Below the pieces are notes generated by a model that had not been told where the DNA came from, did not search any database, and saw only the letters and a list, made by a program, of their open reading frames with translations. A DNA stretch of 8,798 bases, from NCBI GenBank assembly GCA_041594335.1, contig JBFHML010000073.1, positions 1 to 8,798 on the forward strand, in the 5' to 3' direction. Source of the stretch: JAGPUQ01 sp041594335. Its GTDB lineage: Bacteria > Pseudomonadota > Gammaproteobacteria > Pseudomonadales > Porticoccaceae. Positions 1-5,155 of this stretch are shown one piece after another. How positions within the stretch are numbered: the first letter of the stretch is position 1; every line of letters begins with the position of its first letter. Position numbers and translations under genes: made by a program.

Positions 1-124
1 AGCGCTTTCCACCATCGAGCCTGTGACCCTTCAACGCGATGTTTCTCATGGCGTTTGTCGGTGCGCAGGGTCCGGGGAACCCATCAGGGTGCAGGCGGCC
101 AAAGGCTCTAGACATGAATGCCGC

Positions 125-130
125 AGGAGG
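125..130 (+). promoter_or_regulatory. Shine-Dalgarno site for the SFPASDPP small protein
   Basis: A perfect AGGAGG lies 6 nt before the ATG at 137. It fixes the start of the small protein there, rather than at an ATG-less in-frame start further upstream near position 23. It is one of the two best ribosome binding sites in the window and is the main reason to believe this short gene is real. Confidence 0.75.
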
Positions 131-136
131 CTTCCC

Positions 137-394
137 ATGGCGTGCCCCGGTTCCCATCCGCGATCGATTACTGCAAACGATCCTGGCGCGGATTCCTTTC
201 CGGCGTCCGACCCCCCTTCCGCTTCCCCGATCCTCGGGGTCGGCGCCCCAGAACACAGTGATACCCAGCGCCAGGCCGGCCGAGATACCGCGGTGGAAGA
301 GTCGTTCCCGGCCTCGGATCCGCCGGCCGGCGGGCCAATGCGCGGTGTTGGCGCCCCCCGCCGCGACACCCGAACCTCCCGCCGGGGCCGGTAG
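137..394 (+). CDS. Small proline-rich protein with two SFPASDPP...GVGAP modules
   Basis: This encodes an 85-residue soluble protein of unknown function. It has no signal peptide or membrane segment. Two copies of one module are visible: residues 20-38 and 56-74 both read SFPASDPPxxxPxxGVGAP, each preceded by an acidic residue (D19, E55), with a period of 36 residues. The linker between them (39-54) is polar, and the C-terminus (75-85) is rich in arginine. From memory, single SFPASDPP motifs occur in many short uncharacterised proteobacterial proteins, usually near an end of the chain. No function is established there to my knowledge. The composition suggests a disordered protein, possibly one that binds a partner through the repeated motif. 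The start at 137 rests on a perfect AGGAGG. The two DNA copies differ at many wobble positions, so the duplication is not recent and the protein sequence seems to have been kept by selection. It stands alone, about 230 nt before the next gene on the same strand. Confidence 0.72.
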   Translation: MACPGSHPRSITANDPGADSFPASDPPSASPILGVGAPEHSDTQRQAGRDTAVEESFPASDPPAGGPMRGVGAPRRDTRTSRRGR

Positions 395-625
395 CGCCGG
401 CGAGGGGCGCCCGGCCCGGTCGGCTTGCAGACGCGGCCCGCGAAGTCCGCGAATGGGCACCGATACGCCAGATCTCAGATGCCGTATTCTTCTGGGCGGG
501 GCGCACGGGCTCGCGGAGTCCGCAGACCGAGCTGCAACCTGGGCATCGACCATGCGGAGACGCCGTCGGGTCGGTCAAACAGCCCGCGGCGCGCCGAAAC
601 GCCGGTTAATCCTGTGGAGCACTGG

Positions 626-1009
626 ATGATCTATCAAGGAAGTTGCCATTGCGGCGCGGTCGGTTTTGCAGTGGAAGGACCCGCTGTTATAGCGGCGGAT
701 CATTGCAACTGCTCGATCTGCACCAAATCGGGATTCCTCCACTTCATCGTGCCCAAAAGCAAATTTCAGCTGCTGCGCGGGCAGGATTACTTGACGGTCT
801 ACACCTTTAACACCGGGGTGGCCCAACATACCTTTTGCCGGGTATGCGGAGTAAAGCCCTTCTACACGCCACGCTCAAATCCCGATGGGGTAGACATCAA
901 CGTCCATTGCCTGGATACGGCGCCGCAGGCCGTCCATGTGACCGAATTCGACGGCCAAAACTGGGAGCGACACGCCCACGAGCTCGCGCACAAGAGCCAG
1001 GACGACTAG
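626..1009 (+). CDS. GFA-family (CENP-V-like) zinc-binding protein
   Basis: This encodes a 127-residue protein of the GFA/CENP-V fold, a small zinc-binding beta domain. The cysteine pattern is complete: C7-x-C9 in GSCHCGAV, C27-x-C29-x2-C32 in HCNCSICTKSG, and C71-x2-C74 in FCRVCGVKPFY. The following TPRSNPDG and the HCLD at 94-97 place it in the branch that resembles animal CENP-V rather than in the glutathione-dependent formaldehyde-activating Gfa enzymes the family is named after. Length is typical for a single-domain member. The ATG at 626 is preceded by GGAG at 616-619 with a 6-nt spacer, and the conserved domain starts right after it. The frame is open further upstream, but that part looks like low-complexity out-of-frame sequence. 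Enzymatic activity is unproven for most members, so a formaldehyde role should not be assumed. There is no gene partner within 300 nt downstream. Confidence 0.9.
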   Translation: MIYQGSCHCGAVGFAVEGPAVIAADHCNCSICTKSGFLHFIVPKSKFQLLRGQDYLTVYTFNTGVAQHTFCRVCGVKPFYTPRSNPDGVDINVHCLDTAPQAVHVTEFDGQNWERHAHELAHKSQDD

Positions 1010-1012
1010 GCA

Positions 1013-1028
1013 GTGGCCGCGGGGCCAC
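1013..1028 (+). terminator. Hairpin after the GFA-family gene, possible weak terminator
   Basis: GTGGCC, loop GCGG, GGCCAC forms a perfect 6-bp stem starting 4 nt after the stop codon. No run of T follows, so it is not a canonical intrinsic terminator. It may protect the mRNA end or assist termination. Short GC-rich stems of this kind also arise by chance. Confidence 0.3.
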
Positions 1029-1120
1029 ACGCCATCCGCGGATACGGAGGACTGGCCACCGCCGGGGCAGCACGACTCTCCAGAAGGCCTTGCATCGGAT
1101 GACGACGGTCATGCAGTCTG

Positions 1121-1274
1121 AAGCGGCAATGGCTGGAGGCGGCTCGCGAAACACACAGGCCGCGCCGCCCACCTGACTGGACGCTGTGGGCCCGGACGGC
1201 GCCGCGGCCGATCCCAAAGATCAGCTCTCCGCAGGAATTCCCGTCCGCCGACTCGCCGCCCGAAAGCGGCAATG
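1121..1274 (+). repeat. Direct repeat AAGCGGCAATG, two copies upstream of sbtA
   Basis: An identical 11-bp word occurs at 1121-1131 and 1264-1274, both in the non-coding stretch before sbtA, with starts 143 bp apart. It could be a pair of regulator sites. It could also be chance, and no regulator binding this word is known to me. Confidence 0.25.
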
Positions 1275-1328
1275 CGATACTGCCGCCCCTGCGCAAACCC
1301 GGCGGCCGGCGGCCGCGCCGACGACCCT

Positions 1329-1332
1329 GGAG
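1329..1332 (+). promoter_or_regulatory. Shine-Dalgarno site supporting the TTG start of sbtA
   Basis: GGAG sits 6 nt before a TTG at 1339. It lies within a palindrome, GGAGCTCC (1329-1336). This site, together with the beginning of the conserved protein sequence (LDPIILFFLLG), favours TTG over the GTG at 1186, which would add 51 residues that resemble no family member. Confidence 0.6.
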
Positions 1333-1338
1333 CTCCTC

Positions 1339-2289
1339 TTGAACAGTCTGGATCCGATCATTCTCTTTTTCCTGCTCGGCCTGACCGCCGGGTTGCTGCG
1401 CTCCGAACTCCGTCTGCCGGCCGCCGTCTACGATCTGGTCAGCATGGTGCTGCTGCTGAGTATCGGGCTCAAGGGCGGCATCGAGCTCGCCCGACAGCCC
1501 TTCGGCACCCTGGCCCCCCAGATGCTCGCCGTTCTGCTCATGGGGTTGCTGCAACCGCTGGCTGCCTATCCACTCTTGCGCTACCTCGGCAAGCTGGAGC
1601 GGCCGGATGCCGCATCCATCGCCGCGCACTATGGTTCGGTGAGCGTCGGCACTTACGCGGTCGCAGCAGCCTGGTTCGCCAACCGGGAGATTCCCTTTGA
1701 AGAACATATGCCGCTGCTGTTGACGGTCTTGGAGGTGCCAGCCATTCTGTGCGGTATCGTCCTCGCCCGGGGCTTCTCCCGCGAGTTGCGGCTGGGCGCC
1801 GTGGCGCACGAAGTCTTTCTCGGTAAGGGCATCGTCTTGTTGATCGGCGGTCTGCTGATCGGCTGGGCCGCCGGCTCGGAGGGACTGACGCCCATTAAGC
1901 CGCTATTTTTCGATCTCTTCCGGGGCATTCTCGCCCTGTTCTTGCTGGAAATGGGTTTGATCACCGCCGCCCAGTTCGGCAGCCTGCGCCGGCACGGACT
2001 CTTTTTGCTGCTGTTCGGGATCGGCATGCCGCTGGCCTCGGCGGTGGTCGGCGCGCTGCTCGGTCACCTGCTGGGGCTGTCGGTGGGCGGGACCGCGATG
2101 CTCGCCACCCTCGCGGCCAGCGCCTCCTATATCGCGGTGCCGGCGGCGATGCGTATTTCAGTACCCCAAGCCAACCCCACCCTATCTCTGGCCGCCGCGC
2201 TCGGAGTGACCTTTCCCTTTAACGTGCTGCTGGGTATCCCGCTGTACTATGGGCTGGCGACTGCCCTCCACGCTTTGCTCGGAGCCTGA
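1339..2289 (+). CDS. sbtA: SbtA-type sodium-dependent bicarbonate permease
   Basis: This encodes an inner-membrane permease of the SbtA family (formerly DUF897), which imports bicarbonate with sodium in cyanobacteria. From the TTG start it has 316 residues, a usual length for bacterial members outside cyanobacteria, which tend to be shorter than the roughly 370-residue cyanobacterial forms. About ten hydrophobic segments are visible, in two halves that fit the family's inverted repeat. Family marks are LDPIILFFLLGLTAGLLRS at 4-22, SIGLKGG at 41-47, AHYGSVSVGTY at 96-106 in the first half, and SASYIAVPAAMR at 261-272 followed by ANP and LGVTFPFNVLLGIPLYY at 288-304 in the second half. The central loop (about 147-162) is short. 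It is followed directly by a PII-like gene whose ribosome site lies in the last codons of sbtA, so the two are surely one operon. Bicarbonate is the expected substrate, but this is inferred, since few non-cyanobacterial members have been tested. Start choice is less certain than identity. Confidence 0.9.
   Translation: MNSLDPIILFFLLGLTAGLLRSELRLPAAVYDLVSMVLLLSIGLKGGIELARQPFGTLAPQMLAVLLMGLLQPLAAYPLLRYLGKLERPDAASIAAHYGSVSVGTYAVAAAWFANREIPFEEHMPLLLTVLEVPAILCGIVLARGFSRELRLGAVAHEVFLGKGIVLLIGGLLIGWAAGSEGLTPIKPLFFDLFRGILALFLLEMGLITAAQFGSLRRHGLFLLLFGIGMPLASAVVGALLGHLLGLSVGGTAMLATLAASASYIAVPAAMRISVPQANPTLSLAAALGVTFPFNVLLGIPLYYGLATALHALLGA
2281..2284 (+). promoter_or_regulatory. Shine-Dalgarno site of the PII-like gene inside sbtA
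   Basis: GGAG lies 7 nt before the ATG at 2292 and forms part of the penultimate codons of sbtA. Only 2 nt separate the sbtA stop from this ATG. The arrangement indicates translational coupling, keeping the permease and its regulator in step. Confidence 0.7.
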
Positions 2290-2291
2290 CG

Positions 2292-2594
2292 ATGACCAAT
2301 GCCTCGCGCAAATTACTGACGATCATTACCGAAAACGCACTGGAGGGGATCCTGCTGAAGGATCTCGAACGCCTGGGCGCCGGCGGTTATACGATCACCG
2401 ATGCCCGCGGCAAGGGCGCGCGCGGCGTGCGCAATTCCGCCTGGGACGCCACGGGTAATATCCGTGTCGAGGTGGTCTGCGATGGTCCTACCGCCGAGGC
2501 CATCGCCGCACACCTGCAGGCCCGCTATTACGACAATTACGCGATGATTCTTTTTACCACCGATGTCGCTGTGCTGCGCCCGGAGAAGTTCTAG
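2292..2594 (+). CDS. sbtB: PII-like regulator, SbtB type
   Basis: This encodes a 100-residue PII-fold protein that probably gates or tunes the adjacent SbtA permease by sensing adenine nucleotides. Visible PII features are the first beta-alpha unit (KLLTIITENALEGILLKDL), GAGGYTITDARGKG at 29-42 leading into the T-loop, and IRVEVVCD at 57-64 after it. The basic pair R44 and R47 in GKGARGVR matches the KGxRxxR pattern of cyanobacterial SbtB, where such arginines contact nucleotide phosphates. The T-loop is short and lacks the uridylylated tyrosine of GlnB and GlnK, so it is not a classical nitrogen PII. The C-terminus (YDNYAMILFTTDVAVLRPEKF region) stops without the CGPxGC redox loop seen in many cyanobacterial SbtB proteins. 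Linkage to sbtA supports the assignment. Its stop codon overlaps the stop of the convergent flavin-protein gene. The symbol is given by analogy. Confidence 0.82.
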   Translation: MTNASRKLLTIITENALEGILLKDLERLGAGGYTITDARGKGARGVRNSAWDATGNIRVEVVCDGPTAEAIAAHLQARYYDNYAMILFTTDVAVLRPEKF

Positions 2595-3142
2595 GCGTCC
2601 CGCTCAAGCCCGGGCAAGCCATCGAGGCTGTAGCGGTTGTTGGCCTGCTGGTAGGCGCGCACGCCCGCTTTGCCCTGCTCCTGAGACCAACGATCGAGAA
2701 TGTCGCGCGGGGCCTTGAACTCGTACTTGGGTACCGCAAACCCGCAGGAATCTGCGATGCGCTGTACGCGGATCCGTATGATCGCGCGCGCACCTGGATT
2801 ATCCGGAAACTCGCTCGCCAACGCCGCGAAATCCGCATCGTCCGAAAAGAGCACTTCGCCACGACCGTGCAGCCGGACGATCTTGGGTGCACCTTCGAAG
2901 GCGCAAAACATGACGACGATGCGGCCGTTCTCCCGCAGATGGGCGATGGTTTCCACGCCGCTGCCGGTATAGTCCAGATAGGCGACCTCGGTATCGCCCA
3001 GAATGCGAAAGGCGTCACCGCCCTTGGGGGAGCAGTTGATCAGCCCGTCGCCATCGCGCGGTGCAGTGGCAACGAAGAACAGGTGCTGGCGGCCAATCCA
3101 GCGCTTCAAATCGTCATCGATAATTTCGTAGACCTTGCCCAT
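2591..3142 (-). CDS. Pyridoxamine 5'-phosphate oxidase-like FMN-binding protein
   Basis: This encodes a 183-residue cytosolic protein of the PNPOx-like split-barrel family, which binds FMN (or F420 in some branches). Recognisable blocks are FFVATAPRDGDGLINCSPKG at 22-41, VAYLDYTGSGVETIAHLREN at 53-72, RIVVMFCAFEGAPKIVRLHG at 74-93, and the C-terminal CGFAVPKYEF at 133-142. These belong to a branch annotated simply as pyridoxamine 5'-phosphate oxidase family protein. The C-terminal substrate motif of true PdxH is not seen, so vitamin B6 synthesis should not be inferred. The ATG at 3142 has a purine-rich AGGGGG 6 nt upstream. It lies 48 nt downstream of the YghU-like gene on the same strand, so the two may be co-transcribed. 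Its TAG stop overlaps the sbtB stop on the opposite strand. Confidence 0.88.
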   Translation of the reverse strand: MGKVYEIIDDDLKRWIGRQHLFFVATAPRDGDGLINCSPKGGDAFRILGDTEVAYLDYTGSGVETIAHLRENGRIVVMFCAFEGAPKIVRLHGRGEVLFSDDADFAALASEFPDNPGARAIIRIRVQRIADSCGFAVPKYEFKAPRDILDRWSQEQGKAGVRAYQQANNRYSLDGLPGLERDA

Positions 3143-3190
3143 CGGGCGCCCCCTACCCAGCCATTACACAATTTTCCGCAGTCAGTGCCA

Positions 3191-4048
3191 CTAGCTACTT
3201 GAGGTTCGACTATCGAAATCTTCGGCACTGTGGCGCGCCGGAACGCGCTCCTCTTCTGGCCCCCAGGTGCGGTTCACGCGCACACCGCGGCGCACGGCGG
3301 GCCGCGCCTCGATCTGCTGCGCCCAACGCCGCACATGGGCGTAGCTCTCTACCTGTAAAAAGGTCGCCGCATCGTACAAGTTATGCAACACCAAACCGCC
3401 GTACCAGGGCCAGATGGCCATATCGGCGATGCTGTACTCCTCGCCCGCGACATAGGGCCGCTCGGCCAGCACGCGATCGAGCAAATCGAGCTGGCGCTTG
3501 ACCTCCATGGTATAGCGATCGATAGGGTATTCCTGTTTGGTCGGCGCATAGGCGTAAAAATGCCCAAAACCGCCACCGAGGTAGGGCGTCGCGCCCATCT
3601 GCCAGAATAGCCAGGACAGACACTCGGCGCGAGCGCTACCCTCCGCGGGCAGAAAGAGCGAAAACTTCTCCGCCAGATACTGCAATATGGCCCCCGACTC
3701 GAATATTCGGGTTGGCTGTGGCGTGCTGTAGTCGACCAGCGCTGGAATCTTGGAGTTGGGATTGATCGCCACAAAACCGGAGGAGAACTGTTCACCTGCC
3801 AGGATATCGACCGGCCACGCATCGTACTCGGCTTCAGCGATGCCGCGCTCGAGCAACTCCTCGAACATCACCGTCACCTTGATACCGTTGGGCGTCGCCA
3901 GCGAATACAGTTGGTGGGGGTGCTGGCCTACCGGCAGGTCGCGCTCGTGCGTCGCGCCAGCGACGGGACGATTGATCGATGCAAAGCGGCCGCCGCTCTC
4001 TGTGCGCCACTCCCAGATCGCAGGGAGTTCGTACTGAGGATCATTCAT
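3191..4048 (-). CDS. yghU: Glutathione-dependent disulfide-bond oxidoreductase, YghU type
   Basis: This encodes a 285-residue cytosolic glutathione S-transferase homologue of the Nu class. In Escherichia coli YghU (288 residues) this class binds two glutathione molecules per site and reduces small disulfides rather than conjugating typical GST substrates. The N-terminal arm (about 1-45) is followed by a thioredoxin-like domain holding TPNG at 52-55, the NPNSKIPALVD block at 97-107 with the cis-proline, and ESGAILQYLAEKF at 117-129, which supplies glutathione contacts. The helical domain has the class hallmark LSWLFWQMG at 144-152, then PYLGGGFGHFYAYAP and YSIADMAIWPWYGG at 205-218. Near-full length and continuous similarity leave little doubt about family. 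The ATG at 4048 has a perfect AGGAGG 8 nt upstream. The gene is divergent from tspO across about 140 bp and leads into the flavin-protein gene. Confidence 0.93.
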   Translation of the reverse strand: MNDPQYELPAIWEWRTESGGRFASINRPVAGATHERDLPVGQHPHQLYSLATPNGIKVTVMFEELLERGIAEAEYDAWPVDILAGEQFSSGFVAINPNSKIPALVDYSTPQPTRIFESGAILQYLAEKFSLFLPAEGSARAECLSWLFWQMGATPYLGGGFGHFYAYAPTKQEYPIDRYTMEVKRQLDLLDRVLAERPYVAGEEYSIADMAIWPWYGGLVLHNLYDAATFLQVESYAHVRRWAQQIEARPAVRRGVRVNRTWGPEEERVPARHSAEDFDSRTSSS

Positions 4049-4056
4049 CGGCCTTT

Positions 4057-4062
4057 CCTCCT
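4057..4062 (-). promoter_or_regulatory. Shine-Dalgarno site of the yghU-like gene
   Basis: On the minus strand a perfect AGGAGG lies 8 nt before the ATG whose first base is 4048. It decides this start against an in-frame upstream start near 4132, which would add 28 arginine-rich residues absent from YghU. Confidence 0.8.
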
Positions 4063-4161
4063 CGGGTAGATCGGGACAAAGTGTGCGCCGTACCGAGCCC
4101 GGGCGCCGCGATTGCCGTAGCGACTGCGCCAAAGTCCGTTAAGCTGGGGGCACGGCCATCT

Positions 4162-4167
4162 GGGGAG
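4162..4167 (+). promoter_or_regulatory. Possible ribosome site upstream of tspO
   Basis: GGGGAG lies 21 nt before the ATG at 4189, too far to serve it well, but only 9 nt before an in-frame TTG at 4177. Translation may therefore start at TTG and add four residues, or the ATG may be used with a weak site. The evidence does not settle this. Confidence 0.35.
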
Positions 4168-4188
4168 ACAGACGTCTTGCACTCTACC

Positions 4189-4677
4189 ATGCCTGTGCGC
4201 CGCCAATTGCTGGGCCTGGCCGGCTGGCTGGCTCTCACCGCTGCTGCCGCCTCGATCGGGGCAGCTGCCACCTGGGATGCGGCGGGGTTTTACCAGCAAC
4301 TCGCGCGACCCGCTTGGGCGCCCCCGGGGTGGCTGTTCGGCCCGGTCTGGACGCTGCTGTATCTGCTGATGGCCTTAGCCGTCTGGCTGGTGTGGCGCGC
4401 GGTCCCGTGGCGGATGGCGCGGCATGCCATCATCCTGTTCATCGTCCAGCTCGCGGTCAATGCGCTCTGGTCGTGGCTGTTTTTCGCCTGGAAGAACGGC
4501 GCGCTGGCGCTCTTCGGAGCAACCGCGCTAGGGCTCCTGGTCGCCGCGACGCTGCTGGCATTCGCGCGCTTACGCGCCTATCTCGCCGCGACCTTGCTGG
4601 CGCCCTACCTGGCCTGGGTGGGGTTTGCGGTCGTCCTCACGTGGGCGGTCTGGCTGCGCAACCCTGGGCTACTGTGA
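4189..4677 (+). CDS. tspO: TspO/MBR family membrane protein
   Basis: This encodes a 162-residue integral membrane protein of the TspO/peripheral benzodiazepine receptor family, with five hydrophobic segments as expected. In bacteria members bind tetrapyrroles such as porphyrins and have been linked to stress and to pigment regulation. The exact reaction is unsettled. Family marks are FYQQLARPAWAPPGWLFGPV at 34-53 (the W-x-PP-x-x-F-x-x-W region), TLLYLLMALA at 55-64, QLAVNALWSWLFFAWKNG at 87-104, and APYLAWVGFAVVLTWAVWLRN at 138-158, whose last part keeps the PYL-x-W and terminal N-P elements. The ATG at 4189 is used here. A TTG at 4177 has the better-placed ribosome site. The gene is divergent from yghU, and its stop lies 3 nt from the stop of the convergent EVE gene. 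It stands alone on its strand, so any pigment or redox connection remains inference. Confidence 0.9.
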   Translation: MPVRRQLLGLAGWLALTAAAASIGAAATWDAAGFYQQLARPAWAPPGWLFGPVWTLLYLLMALAVWLVWRAVPWRMARHAIILFIVQLAVNALWSWLFFAWKNGALALFGATALGLLVAATLLAFARLRAYLAATLLAPYLAWVGFAVVLTWAVWLRNPGLL

Positions 4678-4680
4678 AGT

Positions 4681-5136
4681 TCAGCCGCGGCAGCGGCGCA
4701 GGATGGCATCAAATTGTGCGGCACCGACCTTCTGGATCGATAGCCGACTGCGACTGACCAGTTCCAGGTCGGCGAACTGGGCGTCTGCCTTGATCGCTTT
4801 CAGGGTGAGCGGTTGTGTGAAGGTTTCGCGATAGCCGACTTCTACCCACACCCAACGCGGCTGCTCGACCGTCGCCTTGGGGTCGTGATATTTGGAATCC
4901 GGATCGAATTGAAAGGGATCCGGACTCGCCGCGCCGCAAATCTCACCGAGCCCGACCACGGCAGGCTCGGCGCAATTGGAGTGATAGATCAGTACCGGGT
5001 CCCCGACCGCGACCTCGTCCCGCAAGCGATTCCGAGCCTGGTAGTTGCGGATTCCCTCCCAACCACAGCGGCCTTCGCGCTGGAGATCGGCGATGCTGTA
5101 GGTATCGGGTTCCGTCTTGAATAGCCAGTGTTGCAT
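4681..5136 (-). CDS. EVE-domain protein
   Basis: This encodes a 151-residue cytosolic protein consisting of one EVE domain, a PUA-like fold thought to read modified bases in nucleic acids, as in the eukaryotic relative THYN1. Conserved blocks are HWLFKTEPDTYSIADL at 3-18, the WEGIRNYQARNRLRD stretch at 26-40, GDPVLIYHSN at 45-54, AVVGLGEI at 59-66, and the FDPDSKYHDPKA region with the following PRWVWVEV at 93-100. The full single-domain length is present, with no nuclease or other fused domain. Solitary bacterial EVE proteins like this are widespread and usually not in defence loci. Its biological ligand is unknown. The ATG at 5136 lies 19 nt after the symporter stop, which suggests shared transcription. 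The ribosome site is weak (GGGGAA about 10 nt upstream). Confidence 0.92.
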   Translation of the reverse strand: MQHWLFKTEPDTYSIADLQREGRCGWEGIRNYQARNRLRDEVAVGDPVLIYHSNCAEPAVVGLGEICGAASPDPFQFDPDSKYHDPKATVEQPRWVWVEVGYRETFTQPLTLKAIKADAQFADLELVSRSRLSIQKVGAAQFDAILRRCRG

Positions 5137-5155
5137 AGTCGGTTGGTTCCCCAGA

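Larger units (their letters stand above)
1010..1338 (+). other. Non-coding stretch before sbtA
   Basis: About 330 bp separate the GFA-family gene from the sbtA start. Frames are open on both strands, but their translations are rich in Arg, Gly, Ala and Pro and match nothing recognisable. The stretch holds a small perfect hairpin just after the upstream stop (1013-1028), a palindrome ATCCGCGGAT at 1032-1041, and an 11-bp direct repeat AAGCGGCAATG at 1121-1131 and 1264-1274. It probably carries the promoter of the sbtA operon, but no convincing -35/-10 pair could be picked out. Confidence 0.5.

Noticed and set aside
387..401. GCCGG / CCGGC stem around the stop of the small protein, as a terminator
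   Set aside because: The stem is only 5 bp, no T run follows, and such stems are frequent at this GC content.
425..625. N-terminal extension of the GFA-family protein
   Set aside because: The 67 extra residues resemble no family member, and the ATG at 626 has its own ribosome site directly before the conserved domain.
39..629. Open frames overlapping the small protein on both strands (39-629 plus, 168-578 minus)
   Set aside because: Both are low-complexity Arg/Pro/Gly sequences without ribosome sites. The frame at 137-394 has a perfect AGGAGG and a repeated motif, so it is the real one.
1006..1809. A long open frame on the minus strand, 267 residues, antisense to the start of sbtA
   Set aside because: Its translation is Gln-, Gly- and Arg-rich with no domain, and it covers conserved sbtA codons. 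It is an antisense shadow typical of GC-rich DNA.
2591..3142. Assignment of the flavin protein as PdxH, pyridoxine phosphate oxidase
   Set aside because: It is the general PNPOx-like fold. The C-terminal substrate-binding motif of PdxH is not seen, and the closest recalled relatives are an uncharacterised branch.
4049..4188. Sigma-70 promoter candidates between yghU and tspO (for example TTGCCG with a weak -10)
   Set aside because: No pair had both boxes close to consensus at 16-18 bp spacing on either strand, so none is reported.
4681..5136. EVE protein as part of an anti-phage defence system
   Set aside because: It is a solitary domain with no nuclease, methyltransferase or ATPase nearby, and its neighbours are housekeeping-type genes.
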